Positions 35,787 to 45,279 of a DNA stretch of 64,000 nt are shown here, one piece after another. Position numbers and translations under genes: made by a program. The stretch's first letter is position 1. The number at the start of each line of letters is the position of its first letter. Origin of the DNA: Vibrio sp. CAU 1672 (GTDB lineage: Bacteria > Pseudomonadota > Gammaproteobacteria > Enterobacterales > Vibrionaceae); assembly GCF_029223195.1 (NCBI RefSeq), contig NZ_JARHUF010000002.1, positions 62,001 to 126,000 on the forward strand. The letters run 5' to 3'. The notes below the pieces were generated by a model. It was not told the DNA's origin. It made no database searches and saw nothing but the letters and a program-made list of their open reading frames with translations.

Positions 35787-36149
35787 CGGCAGGCCATCGG
35801 GATCCCTGAAAAAAGTGAATGCCTTGCCGGTGAACTCATCAATGCGAATAGATTCCACCTTAATGTGTTGTTCTTCCAGATACGCTTTTACCTTCTCCAC
35901 CGATGTCACTTGAAATGCAAGATGTCTTAGTCCCTGAGCTTCAGGAAAACTCGGTCGTTTCGGTGCGTCCGGAAAGCTGAAAAGCTCGATTTGACTGCCA
36001 TTGGGCAGGGCAAGATCCAGCTTGTAAGATTCTCTCTCGGCACGATAGTTTTCGGCGATCACTTTAAAACCTAAGATCTGAGTATAAAAGTGTTTTGAGG
36101 TGAGGTAGTCACTACAAATAATGGCCACGTGATGGATAGTATTGAACAT
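35766..36149 (-). CDS. VOC-family metalloprotein (glyoxalase-like, YaeR/GloA2 type)
   Basis: A 127-residue protein with two beta-alpha-beta-beta-beta modules of the VOC superfamily. Metal-ligand pattern residues are present: HHVAIICSDY near the start, QIELFSF, LRHLAFQV in the middle, and FFRDPDGLPLEIYQ at the end. It resembles the single-domain YaeR/GloA2 group. A LysR gene lies 30 bases upstream on the same strand, so the two are probably an operon. Substrate is unknown. It overlaps the DUF2946-like gene tail to tail. Confidence 0.85.
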   Translation of the reverse strand: MFNTIHHVAIICSDYLTSKHFYTQILGFKVIAENYRAERESYKLDLALPNGSQIELFSFPDAPKRPSFPEAQGLRHLAFQVTSVEKVKAYLEEQHIKVESIRIDEFTGKAFTFFRDPDGLPLEIYQQ

Positions 36150-36179
36150 AACCTGCTTCCTCCAGTGTAACCATGGTTA

Positions 36180-37091
36180 TCAGAAAACCAGCTTTGCTTC
36201 GACAAAGTCGAGAAACGCACGAACTCTCGCAGGCATATATTTAGTTTGTGCGTATTGCAGAGCAATGGCCCCGTGATAGTTGCTTTTAATCATCCAGTCG
36301 GGTAACACTTCCACTACTTCGCCTTGCTCGAGTGCTTCTCGAACTACAAAGTCATGAAATATCCCAATTCCCAGGCCGGCTTTGACACCATTTAATCGCA
36401 TCTGCGAGTGGTTAACAGCGTAGCGCCCGGACACAGCGACAGAGAGAAAGTCATCATCTTTAAAAAATGACCATATGTTGTCTTTATCGTTTTCTGCCAG
36501 ATACAGGCAGTCATGCCGCTCAAGGTCGCTAGGGTGCAGTGGCTGACCTCGAGTGGCTAAATAGCCCGGAGACGCGCACAGCCGCAGGTTGGTTTTACCG
36601 ATCTCTTTCAGCACCAGATTCTCATCGGGTTTATCGGTCAGTTTGAATGCGACATCAATACCATCACGGAACAGATCAATTTCCCCATCAGCTGCGCGTA
36701 ATTTCAGTTGGATATTGGGATAGTAACGCAGAAACGGGATGACAAACGGTTGTAAAACTGAGTTGAGGAACGCCTCCGGCGCGGCGACGCTCAGTGCTCC
36801 GCTTGGTTCGCTGTGCTCTTCTGCGGAGAGTTCAACTGCTTGCTGAGCGGCGTTCACCATCGCAATGCTTTGGTCATACACTTTTTTCCCGGCCTGAGTG
36901 ATGATCAGTTTGCGGGTAGTTCTTTCAAACAGTTTAACTGACAGAGCATGCTCTAAACGAGTGATGAGTTTGCTCAGCGCTGATGGTGTCACCCCCAGTT
37001 TGCGGGCGGCGGCGGTAAAACTGCCTTCATTGACGACGAGGATGAATGACGCCAAGTCCGGTAACAAGGCGATGAGTTTGGGATTGACCAT
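36180..37091 (-). CDS. LysR-family transcriptional regulator
   Basis: A 303-residue LysR protein. The winged helix-turn-helix covers the first 60 residues (DLASFILVVNEGSFTAAARK, then LGVTPSALSKLITRLEHALS, then FERTTRKLIITQAGK). The ligand-binding domain follows from about residue 95. It resembles the CrgA/DhaR-like subgroup. The VOC gene lies downstream in the same direction. The target is unknown; the 582-base region before scrA could be shared but the regulator is not known to act there. Confidence 0.93.
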   Translation of the reverse strand: MVNPKLIALLPDLASFILVVNEGSFTAAARKLGVTPSALSKLITRLEHALSVKLFERTTRKLIITQAGKKVYDQSIAMVNAAQQAVELSAEEHSEPSGALSVAAPEAFLNSVLQPFVIPFLRYYPNIQLKLRAADGEIDLFRDGIDVAFKLTDKPDENLVLKEIGKTNLRLCASPGYLATRGQPLHPSDLERHDCLYLAENDKDNIWSFFKDDDFLSVAVSGRYAVNHSQMRLNGVKAGLGIGIFHDFVVREALEQGEVVEVLPDWMIKSNYHGAIALQYAQTKYMPARVRAFLDFVEAKLVF

Positions 37092-37673
37092 AAAGCCTCA
37101 GGTACAAAAAAACGGCTGGTCTGGCATTGTCCGGCAGCATTGGTTGTAGTGCAAGTCTCCAGCCACAGTAATGTCGGACTATGATAGAAATTCGTTGCGA
37201 AAGACTGAAGTGAGAGCCATACCGAGTATGATTTATTGATATGCAATTCATTGATATTTTATATGTTATCTTGGTTGTTTATCTGCTTGTGCACATACAC
37301 GGTGAAGGCGAATTAATTTAGCTATAATTAAACAGTCGTTGTTAATCCATAAATGGTCCTTAAAAGCACAATATCCCGTTAAAGTTACTGGCCATGGTTG
37401 AGGGGATATTAAACGGTTTGTTTGGTTTTGTTGGTAGCGGTATATGTTTTTTATAAGCGATGTTATTAATACAAAAATATGTAATCTAATGAATATTTAA
37501 TCGCTAACACGTTGTAGGTTATATAGCCAGAATGAGATAAAACTGGAACAGATATCACTTATCCAACGGCAAAAACCTGAACTATTGATTGAATAGGTAA
37601 TAATGTTTAAGTAACAGGTAGTTATATGATTAAAAATTAAAATAAAACAATTTTCCACAAGGATTGAAAAAAC
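37092..37673. other. long upstream region of scrA
   Basis: A 582-base AT-rich region between the LysR gene and scrA, without a believable gene. It must carry the LysR-gene promoter (minus) and the scrABC promoter (plus). An imperfect pair AGCGAT...ATCGCT spans 37458-37505, and a long TA-rich run precedes the scrA ribosome site AAGGA at 37662-37666. The length suggests control input beyond a simple promoter. Confidence 0.5.
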
Positions 37674-39080
37674 ATGAGTCACAAGGATTCTATTAACACT
37701 GATCACAGTCGCCGTCGTTTTCTTAAGCATGCAAGTGGTGCTGTTGTTGCGGGCGTCAGCGCCACGACATTCTCTGGAGCCACCTACGCCAAACAAGACA
37801 GTTCTAAATGGAAGGTTAACGGGCTGGATAAAAAGCATGATGATCGCTTGTGGCGTAAAGTTCGGAAACAGTTCGTATTGGATAAACGAACCACTTATAT
37901 GAACATTGGTACGACAGGTTCGATGCCAAAGCACGTTTTACAAGGCTATGCCGACAACAACAAGTTGGTTGCTCAGTATCCGTGGGATATGCAGGGTAAG
38001 TTCGGCTCCTGGCCATATGTTGCGGACATGGTGGCGGAGATTGCTCCGGGGTTTGGTGCGGATGCATCTGAAATCGTGTTGAGTCGCAATACCACGGATG
38101 GCTTGTGCAGCATCATTAATGGCCTGCATTTTGAGCCGGGTGATGTGATCATCACGACGCATCATGAACATGTGGCCGCGACATCGCCACTGAATGTGGT
38201 CAAGCAGCGTTTTGGCGTTAATGTGGTTGAAGTGCAATTACCAGTGTTTACCGGCGGTGAAGCGGTGTCGGTTGACGACTACGTGCAGGCTTTCCGGGCC
38301 GCGATTGAAGCGCACAGCAATGTACGCCTGATCGTGTTCTCTCACATCACCTACAAAACCGGGACTGCATTACCGGCCAGGCAGATTTGTTCGCTGGCGA
38401 AAGAGTTTGCTATCCCAACCCTGATCGATGGTGCGCATTCAGTTGGTATGCTGGATTTGGATTTTCATGATATTGACTGCGATTTTTACGCCGGTTCGGG
38501 GCATAAGTGGCAATGCGGGCCAGGTGCAACCGGTATTTTGTATGTGCGAGACAATGCCAAGCGTTTGGATGAGTACTGGAGCGATCGTGAAAACCCACTC
38601 TGGTTGATCAACTCATCGTTATCACACGCGGATTACCTGGGTAAGCAACTGCAGATGCAGTATATCGGTAACGACAACTACCCGGCCAAACAAGCTCTGG
38701 TCGACAGCTGTAAAATGTGGGATGAGATTGGTCGTGGCTGTATTGAGCAGCGTGTATTGGCGCTGGGGATACAGTGTAAAACGTTACTAGCCCAAGCACT
38801 GCCCAGAGCATCGATCTTTTCACCTAATGTTACCGGCCTGACCAGCGGGTTAACCACGTTTAACCCATTCAGTGATGTGGCTAATGGTGAGATCTTAACC
38901 GAGTTTCGTGATCGCCTGCGTGAAGAGTACGGCTATATCATCCGTACCACCAGTTTCAAGCTGAACAAAGAAGACGGCTTTGATACTCATGCTCTGCGTA
39001 TCTCGACCCATTTGTTTCATGATGAGCAGGATGTCGAAGGTTTGGTCGCCGCAATAAGTGAGCTGTATAACCGTTTTTAA
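37674..39080 (+). CDS. scrA: PLP-dependent aminotransferase-class-V enzyme with Tat signal, ScrA
   Basis: A 468-residue class V fold enzyme of the isopenicillin-N-epimerase-like group. The N-terminus has a twin-arginine signal (SRRRFLKHASGAVVAGVSAT). The PLP site shows TTDGLCSIINGLHFEPGDVI, LIDGAHSVGMLDLDF, and the Schiff-base Lys in GSGHKWQCGPGATGI. In V. parahaemolyticus ScrA is the enzyme that makes the S-signal, which with ScrB and ScrC raises swarming and lowers capsule. The operon order scrA-scrB-scrC is intact. The Tat leader implies export to the periplasm. I infer identity from fold plus operon layout. Confidence 0.9.
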   Translation: MSHKDSINTDHSRRRFLKHASGAVVAGVSATTFSGATYAKQDSSKWKVNGLDKKHDDRLWRKVRKQFVLDKRTTYMNIGTTGSMPKHVLQGYADNNKLVAQYPWDMQGKFGSWPYVADMVAEIAPGFGADASEIVLSRNTTDGLCSIINGLHFEPGDVIITTHHEHVAATSPLNVVKQRFGVNVVEVQLPVFTGGEAVSVDDYVQAFRAAIEAHSNVRLIVFSHITYKTGTALPARQICSLAKEFAIPTLIDGAHSVGMLDLDFHDIDCDFYAGSGHKWQCGPGATGILYVRDNAKRLDEYWSDRENPLWLINSSLSHADYLGKQLQMQYIGNDNYPAKQALVDSCKMWDEIGRGCIEQRVLALGIQCKTLLAQALPRASIFSPNVTGLTSGLTTFNPFSDVANGEILTEFRDRLREEYGYIIRTTSFKLNKEDGFDTHALRISTHLFHDEQDVEGLVAAISELYNRF

Positions 39081-39098
39081 AGCCAGGGTTTCGTATTG

Positions 39099-39119
39099 AA
39101 GCGCCCGACACGGGCGCTT
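39099..39119 (+). promoter_or_regulatory. hairpin between scrA and scrB
   Basis: AAGCGCCC and GGGCGCTT form a perfect 8-bp stem around a 5-base loop, 19 bases after the scrA stop. The bases after it are TGTGAAGG and not a T-run. It may reduce read-through or stabilise the scrA message. Confidence 0.5.
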
Positions 39120-39138
39120 TGTGAAGGAAGGAATGATG

Positions 39139-40065
39139 ATGTCTGTAAATATCAGAAGGCTGGTGGCTGGTTTTGTAGTGACTTCATTCGCTGCATTGCT
39201 TTCGTTAACCACCGTAGCAGCAGATTTGCAGGATATTAAACAGCGTGGCGTGCTGCGTCATATTGGTGTGCCATACGCAAATTTCGTTTCATACCTGGAT
39301 CAGGGTGGGGTGAAAACCCTCACTGGGTTGGATGTAGAGATAGTCAAAGGGTTTGCCGAGTCTTTAGGTGTCAGCTATGAGTATGTCCCCGGTAAGTGGA
39401 GTAATGTGATCGGCAAGTTAACCGGGCAAAATGCGCACTATGTCGATAAACGTGTTGTTTTGGTAGAAAAAACGCCAATCGAAGGCGATTTGATCGCCAA
39501 CGGGATGACGATTCTGGACTGGCGTAAACAGATGGTCGATTTCTCTGAGGATTATTTCCCTTCTGGTGTTTGGTTAGTTGCACGCTCAGATTCGACAATG
39601 CAGCCAATTAAGCCCAAAGGTTCAATTGATGCGGACATTAGTGAGGTTAAGTTATTGATCTCAGGAAGGAAGGTTCTGGCATTACAGAACTCTTGTTTAG
39701 ATCCAAATCTGTATGATCTTTACGCTACCGGTGCGCAGGTTATTTTGCCGGACGTCCAGCGCCGGCTGAATGAAATGGTTCCGGCGATCATGAAAAATGA
39801 TGCTGAAAGTACGCTACTTGATGTTGCCGATACGATTATCGCGCTGGAAAAGTGGCCGGGAGAAATAAAAGTTATCGGTCCTATTTCTGGGCATCAACAG
39901 ATGGCGGTCGCGTTTCGTAAAAGCTCGCCAGAACTGCGAGCGGCTTTTAATCAGTACCTCAATCGTATACATCATGATGGAACTTACCAGAGACTGGTGG
40001 AGAAATATTATCCATCGATTTATTACTTTTATAACGACTACTTCTCAGAAGTTAGTAAGAACTGA
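39139..40065 (+). CDS. scrB: periplasmic solute-binding protein, ScrB
   Basis: A periplasmic SBP_bac_3-type protein of about 308 residues. It has a signal peptide (RRLVAGFVVTSFAALLSL, cleavage near VAA) and the opening LQDIKQRGVLRHIGVPYANF typical of amino-acid-binding proteins. Start 39139 has AAGGA 6 bases upstream; ATG 39133 and 39136 are equally possible. ScrB is known as the periplasmic partner that senses the S-signal and controls ScrC. The scrC start follows by 2 bases, consistent with a signal pathway across the inner membrane. Confidence 0.9.
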   Translation: MSVNIRRLVAGFVVTSFAALLSLTTVAADLQDIKQRGVLRHIGVPYANFVSYLDQGGVKTLTGLDVEIVKGFAESLGVSYEYVPGKWSNVIGKLTGQNAHYVDKRVVLVEKTPIEGDLIANGMTILDWRKQMVDFSEDYFPSGVWLVARSDSTMQPIKPKGSIDADISEVKLLISGRKVLALQNSCLDPNLYDLYATGAQVILPDVQRRLNEMVPAIMKNDAESTLLDVADTIIALEKWPGEIKVIGPISGHQQMAVAFRKSSPELRAAFNQYLNRIHHDGTYQRLVEKYYPSIYYFYNDYFSEVSKN

Positions 40066-40067
40066 TT

Positions 40068-42386
40068 ATGATCGAGTTTATCAAGAAAATATCGAGTAAA
40101 CAGATAATTACAATATGCACTATATTGGTGTCTGTATATTTGGCAACGATTATTGGCATAACCAGTTTAGGTCAAAATAAACTGAAAGAGTCTCAGTACC
40201 GAGAGCTTGAACTCAAGGTTAATAGTTATGCGAGTACGTTAGATAATATTTTTACAATAGCCAGTGAAGATGTTGAATATTTATCAATCGACCGAACTGT
40301 CCAGACATTTTTTGCTAACCTGGCCTCTGGTATGTCGATAGAATATGGCCTCGGTGCCAGTTTAGTGAATTTAAAACGTCAACTAGATGAGAAGGTTAAG
40401 AATAAAACCATCAGTAATACCCCGTTATTTAAAAAGCTCACTCTCGTCGGGAATGATGGTGAAGTAATTCTTTCTACCGATAAAGGCGATGTACGGCCAC
40501 ATGAAATCGATGAGTTAATCAATACGGTTAAAGATGAACATAATGTCCGGGCTTTCAGTGAAAATGGCGTTTTTTCAGTCCAGCTGGTTAAACGTGTGGA
40601 CTTCTCGGGTGATCGCGTCGCTTTTCTCATCGCCGATATTAATAAGCGTGTTGTTATTGAACAGTTGACCAACCAAGAGTATGAAGAAAGTTACAGCCGA
40701 ATGGTTCTCATGGTCAATGATATCGATTTCATGGTATGGGATACGATCAGCAATAGTGCAGGCAACAATGATAATCATGCACTTTCGGATGACTTGTCTC
40801 GGAAGATCTTTTTTGAAGTTCCGGTTGCACAACACAACCTGGTACTTAAAGCGTGGTTTGAACCTTTAGGTGAGAGGGATATCTTTACCTCAAAGACTTT
40901 TATCTCCTGGCTCAGTTTATTGGCGATAGTGATTGTTATTGGCCTGTGTTACGCGTTCCTGCTGAATAACAATCGTGTGGAACTAAAGATAAAGCTAGAA
41001 GAAGAGAAAAAACGCCAGGACATTCTGGCGCTGAAGAACCAACACCTGACTCAGGAAATTGAACGTCGTAAAGCATCGGAGACGGAACTGGCCCACCAAG
41101 CGAAACATGACACCCTGACCGGATTGCCTAACCGGGTGTACGGTCCGGAGCGTCTTGATCAGGAGCTGGCCCGTGCCGAACGCAATGGGTCCAATGTTTT
41201 GGTGATGTTTATCGACCTGGATCATTTTAAACAGATCAACGATTCAATGGGCCACTTTATCGGCGACGAAATTCTCAAACTGAGTGCTGAACGGCTGCAA
41301 CACACGGTGCGTCGCAGTGATATTCTGGCGCGTATTGGTGGTGATGAGTTTTTACTGGTGATCCCGGATTTAAAGGGGATGGACAACGCCGAGCATTTTG
41401 CCTCGACCGTGTTGTCGGCCTTTTCTGAGCCGTTAGTCTGGAATAATCATGAGTTTTTCCAGTCGATCAGTATCGGTATGTCCGTGTATCCGAATGATGG
41501 TAAAACGGCGGAGCAGTTGCTGGCCTGTGCGGATATGGCCATGTATCGCGTTAAGCAAGACGGGCGTAATGCATTTTGTTTCTTTAACCAGGACATGAAC
41601 TATAACCTGCAATATTTTTTGGATTTGGAAAGTCGCTTGAGGAATGCGATTTCTAATAATTTGTTGCAGCTGTATTACCAGCCGATCATTCACTTGCAGA
41701 GTGGTCAGGTTGTCGGTGCTGAAGCATTGATGCGCTGGGATGATGACAAATATGGTTTTGTTAACCCGGAAGAGTTCATTGCTGTTGCGGAGAAGAACGG
41801 TTTAATCCATCAGTTAGGAGAGTTTGCGATTGCTGAGGCATGTCAGCAGGTTGCTCAGTGGCAGTCGATAACGCCGCTGTTTGTCTCTGTGAACTTTTCC
41901 AGCGTTCAGTTCCGCTATTGTGAACGTGTATTTCAGCAAATTGAGCGCAGTTTACGCGAATCCGGTTTACCGGCGGACAAGTTTGACATTGAAGTAACCG
42001 AGAGTCTGTTGCTTGATCACAGTGATGAGCTGGATGAAATGTTGGGTAAGTTACGACAGCTTGGAACCAAGCTTACCCTGGATGACTTTGGTACCGGTTA
42101 CTCAGCGTTGGGTTACATTCAGAAGTTTCCGTTTGACCGGCTCAAGATAGACCGCGGCTTTATGCAGGATATTTTTGATAACGATTCCAACCGGGAGTTG
42201 GTCAATGTGATCGTCGCAATGGCCAAAGCACTGAAGTTGGATATTGTCGCAGAAGGCATTGAAGACCGGCGCCACGTTGACTTCCTCAACGCGCTAGATT
42301 GTGAATACGGACAAGGATTTTATTTTAGCCGCCCGTTACCTGCCGCTGAGTTCGAAGCGCTGCTGCATGAGCCGACCCGCGTGTAA
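40068..42386 (+). CDS. scrC: bifunctional GGDEF-EAL c-di-GMP protein, ScrC
   Basis: A 772-residue inner-membrane protein. One helix lies near residues 12-34 and another near 278-300 with a periplasmic sensor domain between them. A coiled segment precedes the GGDEF domain, with intact GGDEF in ARIGGDEFLL near residue 424 and an RxxD inhibitory site (RRSD) five residues before it. The EAL domain follows with EALMRW near 552, DDFGTGYSALGYIQKFPFDR and AEGIED. ScrC switches between making and degrading c-di-GMP depending on ScrA/ScrB in V. parahaemolyticus. Both active sites look intact. Confidence 0.93.
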   Translation: MIEFIKKISSKQIITICTILVSVYLATIIGITSLGQNKLKESQYRELELKVNSYASTLDNIFTIASEDVEYLSIDRTVQTFFANLASGMSIEYGLGASLVNLKRQLDEKVKNKTISNTPLFKKLTLVGNDGEVILSTDKGDVRPHEIDELINTVKDEHNVRAFSENGVFSVQLVKRVDFSGDRVAFLIADINKRVVIEQLTNQEYEESYSRMVLMVNDIDFMVWDTISNSAGNNDNHALSDDLSRKIFFEVPVAQHNLVLKAWFEPLGERDIFTSKTFISWLSLLAIVIVIGLCYAFLLNNNRVELKIKLEEEKKRQDILALKNQHLTQEIERRKASETELAHQAKHDTLTGLPNRVYGPERLDQELARAERNGSNVLVMFIDLDHFKQINDSMGHFIGDEILKLSAERLQHTVRRSDILARIGGDEFLLVIPDLKGMDNAEHFASTVLSAFSEPLVWNNHEFFQSISIGMSVYPNDGKTAEQLLACADMAMYRVKQDGRNAFCFFNQDMNYNLQYFLDLESRLRNAISNNLLQLYYQPIIHLQSGQVVGAEALMRWDDDKYGFVNPEEFIAVAEKNGLIHQLGEFAIAEACQQVAQWQSITPLFVSVNFSSVQFRYCERVFQQIERSLRESGLPADKFDIEVTESLLLDHSDELDEMLGKLRQLGTKLTLDDFGTGYSALGYIQKFPFDRLKIDRGFMQDIFDNDSNRELVNVIVAMAKALKLDIVAEGIEDRRHVDFLNALDCEYGQGFYFSRPLPAAEFEALLHEPTRV

Positions 42387-42410
42387 CCACTTCCTGCCAG
42401 TACCAGCCAG

Positions 42411-42451
42411 AGCATTAATGCAATTTGTGCCTCAGGTTCATTAATGCTTTT
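42411..42451 (+). terminator. candidate terminator after scrC
   Basis: AGCATTAATG and CATTAATGCT form a 10-bp stem around an 18-base loop, followed by TTTT. The stem is AT-rich, so it is only moderately convincing. Confidence 0.5.
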
Positions 42452-42596
42452 CCACCCCAAGGGATAATCGTTTTCCCATCCTTGAATTACACTACACTTA
42501 ATTGATAAGCAAATGCCTGTGATTCCCGTCACATAACGGCTTACCCTACACTTACTCAGTGTTACAACTGAACAAATAATCAGGAAGGAATTGCAA

Positions 42597-43790
42597 ATGT
42601 CTTCTGCATTTTACCAACAGATCCAGCAGCAACTTGAAGAGGTGAAGGCGGAAGGCCTTTACAAAGCAGAACGTATTATTACCTCTCAGCAACAGGCGGC
42701 GGTGAAAATCTCAACCGGTGAAGAAGTGCTCAACTTCTGTGCCAATAACTACCTCGGACTGGCGAATCATCCGGCGCTGATTGAAGCGGCAAAAGAAGGG
42801 ATGGATGAGCATGGCTTTGGTATGGCTTCGGTACGTTTTATCTGCGGTACGCAAGACATCCATAAAGAATTAGAACAAAAGCTGTCTAAGTTCTTAGGTA
42901 AAGAAGATACCATTCTATATACCTCTTGTTTTGATGCCAATACTGGCCTGTTTGAAACCATTCTGGGCAAAGAAGATGCAATCATCTCCGATGCACTTAA
43001 CCACGCCTCAATCATCGACGGAGTCCGCTTGTGTAAAGCGATGCGTTTCCGTTACGCCAACAACAACATGCAAGAGCTGGAAAAGCAGTTAATCGCGGCC
43101 AAAGAAGCCGGTGCCCGCCACACGCTGATCGTTACTGATGGTGTGTTCTCAATGGACGGCGTTGTCGCCAACCTGCCGGCGATCTGTGATCTGGCAGATA
43201 AATATGGCGCGCTGGTAATGGTGGATGATTCGCACGCCGTTGGCTTTATGGGTAAAACAGGCGCAGGTACCCATGAGTACCATAATGTGATGGACCGGGT
43301 TGACATCATCACCGGTACCCTGGGTAAAGCGATGGGCGGTGCATCCGGCGGTTACACCTCGGGCAAGAAAGAAGTGATCGACTGGCTGCGTCAGCGCTCT
43401 CGTCCGTATTTGTTCTCCAACTCGGTTGCTCCGGCGATTGTTAACGCCTCGATTCGCGTGCTGGATCTGCTGCAGGAGAGTGACGATCTGCGTGCCCGTC
43501 TATGGGAAAACGCAGCGCACTTCCGTACACGTATGGAAGCGGCAGGCTTTACGATGGGCGGGGCTGATCATGCCATCATTCCAATCATGTTGGGTGATGC
43601 AAAAGTCGCGGCTGAATTTGCTGAACGTGCGCTGGAAAAAGGCATTTACGTGATCGGCTTTTCTTTCCCGGTGGTACCAAAAGGGCAGGCACGTATTCGT
43701 ACACAGATGTCGGCCGCGCACTCGCGTGAACAACTGGATCGCGCCATTGACGCCTTTATCCAGGTTGGTAAGGACATGGGCATCATCTAA
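42597..43790 (+). CDS. kbl: glycine C-acetyltransferase (2-amino-3-ketobutyrate CoA ligase)
   Basis: A 397-residue PLP enzyme. ATG 42597 has AAGGA 7 bases upstream. The PLP-binding Lys lies in [18 protein letters not shown], with [16 protein letters not shown] before it and [12 protein letters not shown] after. It converts 2-amino-3-ketobutyrate and CoA to glycine and acetyl-CoA. Together with tdh downstream it degrades threonine. Length matches E. coli Kbl (398). The gap to tdh is 116 bases and holds an imperfect hairpin. Confidence 0.97.
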   Translation: MSSAFYQQIQQQLEEVKAEGLYKAERIITSQQQAAVKISTGEEVLNFCANNYLGLANHPALIEAAKEGMDEHGFGMASVRFICGTQDIHKELEQKLSKFLGKEDTILYTSCFDANTGLFETILGKEDAIISDALNHASIIDGVRLCKAMRFRYANNNMQELEKQLIAAKEAGARHTLIVTDGVFSMDGVVANLPAICDLADKYGALVMVDDSHAVGFMGKTGAGTHEYHNVMDRVDIITGTLGKAMGGASGGYTSGKKEVIDWLRQRSRPYLFSNSVAPAIVNASIRVLDLLQESDDLRARLWENAAHFRTRMEAAGFTMGGADHAIIPIMLGDAKVAAEFAERALEKGIYVIGFSFPVVPKGQARIRTQMSAAHSREQLDRAIDAFIQVGKDMGII

Positions 43791-43906
43791 ATGTCGCTAC
43801 GCGTTTTTGCACCCCGGCAGCTTGCCCGGTGAGAAAGCGAATCTGCTTGAACACTGTATCGCATTGGTTTGCCCCGTACAGAGCAGGGCAACGAAAGGTA
43901 AAGAGT

Positions 43907-44938
43907 ATGAAAATTAAAGCACTTTCCAAGCTAAAGCCTGAAGAAGGCATCTGGATGACCGAAGTTGATAAGCCGGAACTGGGTCACAACGATCTGCTGA
44001 TCAAAATTAAGAAAACCGCGATTTGTGGTACCGACGTCCACATCTACAACTGGGATGAATGGTCACAGAAAACTATCCCTGTGCCGATGGTGGTAGGTCA
44101 TGAGTACGTGGGTGAAGTGGTCGGTATCGGCCAGGAAGTTCGCGGTTTTGAAATTGGTGACCGCGTTTCGGGCGAAGGTCACATCACCTGTGGCCACTGC
44201 CGGAACTGTCGTGGTGGCCGTACTCACCTATGCCGCAATACCATTGGCGTTGGTGTTAACCGTGAAGGTGCGTTTGCAGAGTATCTGGTGATCCCGGCGT
44301 TTAACGCGTTTAAGATCCCTGAGGGTATTTCTGATGATCTGGCCTCTATCTTTGACCCGTTTGGTAACGCTGTGCATACCGCGTTGTCGTTTGATCTGGT
44401 TGGGGAAGATGTGCTGATCACTGGTGCCGGCCCGATTGGGATCATGGCCGCCGCCGTGGCGAAGCACGTTGGTGCCCGCCATGTGGTGATCACGGACGTG
44501 AATGAATATCGCCTCGATCTGGCGCGTAAAATGGGCGTCACGCGTGCCGTCAACGTGGCACAAGAGAGCCTGGAAGAGGTTATGCAGGAGCTGGGCATGA
44601 CCGAAGGCTTCGATGTTGGCCTGGAAATGTCGGGTAACCCATCGGCGTTTAATTCAATGCTGAAAGAGATGAACCACGGCGGCCGCATTGCGCTGCTGGG
44701 CATTCCGCCATCAGACATGGGCATCGACTGGAACCAGGTTATCTTCAAAGGCCTGGTGATCAAAGGCATCTACGGCCGCGAGATGTTTGAAACCTGGTAT
44801 AAGATGGCCTCACTGATTCAGTCAGGTCTGGATCTGACCCCAATCATCACTCACCACTACAAGATAGATGACTTCCAACAAGGCTTCGACGTCATGCGTA
44901 GCGGGCAGTCTGGCAAAGTGATCCTTGATTGGGAGTAG
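43907..44938 (+). CDS. tdh: L-threonine 3-dehydrogenase
   Basis: A 343-residue zinc-dependent alcohol-dehydrogenase-family enzyme. ATG 43907 is preceded by AAAGG; the frame extends upstream but the family starts MKALSKL-like here. The catalytic zinc site is in [17 protein letters not shown] and [10 protein letters not shown]; the structural zinc cysteines are in [15 protein letters not shown]. The NAD-binding site is [20 protein letters not shown]. It oxidises threonine to 2-amino-3-ketobutyrate for Kbl. Length equals that of E. coli Tdh within two residues. Confidence 0.97.
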   Translation: MKIKALSKLKPEEGIWMTEVDKPELGHNDLLIKIKKTAICGTDVHIYNWDEWSQKTIPVPMVVGHEYVGEVVGIGQEVRGFEIGDRVSGEGHITCGHCRNCRGGRTHLCRNTIGVGVNREGAFAEYLVIPAFNAFKIPEGISDDLASIFDPFGNAVHTALSFDLVGEDVLITGAGPIGIMAAAVAKHVGARHVVITDVNEYRLDLARKMGVTRAVNVAQESLEEVMQELGMTEGFDVGLEMSGNPSAFNSMLKEMNHGGRIALLGIPPSDMGIDWNQVIFKGLVIKGIYGREMFETWYKMASLIQSGLDLTPIITHHYKIDDFQQGFDVMRSGQSGKVILDWE

Positions 44939-45033
44939 GGGAAATCAGGATGTAAGTGCCATATTCTCGGAAAGACATTTTACTGGTTATAAAACCATGC
45001 GAATGGCAAATTCAGCCCCAAAATATAGTCAAA

Positions 45034-45059
45034 TTAGCCCCAAAATGCTTTGGGGCTAA
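45034..45059. repeat. perfect 11-bp hairpin after tdh
   Basis: TTAGCCCCAAA and TTTGGGGCTAA pair perfectly around a 4-base loop (ATGC). A weak T/C-rich run follows on the plus strand. It could terminate kbl-tdh, or be the end of a mobile element, since half of it is repeated 20 bases earlier. Confidence 0.5.
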
Positions 45060-45093
45060 ATTGCTTCTTTTCTTGTAATTTTTCAACAGGTTA

Positions 45094-45279
45094 TTGGTTT
45101 TTTACTTCGCTGATGAGGATGTAGTTCAAGTAAACTATGATTCTTTGGTGGTCAACTACCCTAACATGCTCGCACAAGTAGCTTCACACTGCGCTGCATA
45201 TGGGAAAGGCTATGAAAATGATTCTACTATCACAGATGGTTGGGGCATTACTATCGGCTATGGCGATTTATCGTTGTAG
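45094..45279 (+). pseudogene. 61-codon remnant, possibly from a small lipoprotein gene
   Basis: The frame reads EDVVQVNYDSLVVNYPNMLA followed by QVASHCAAYGKGYEND. This Tyr-Asp...His-Cys...Tyr-Gly-Lys order is seen in small Gram-negative lipoproteins, but the expected signal peptide and lipobox are missing and no ATG or ribosome site is present. I read it as an eroded gene fragment. The call is tentative. Confidence 0.35.

Noticed and set aside
37497..37934. 145-codon minus-strand frame over the scrA start
   Set aside because: It is the complement of the scrA leader and promoter and has no ribosome site or family pattern.
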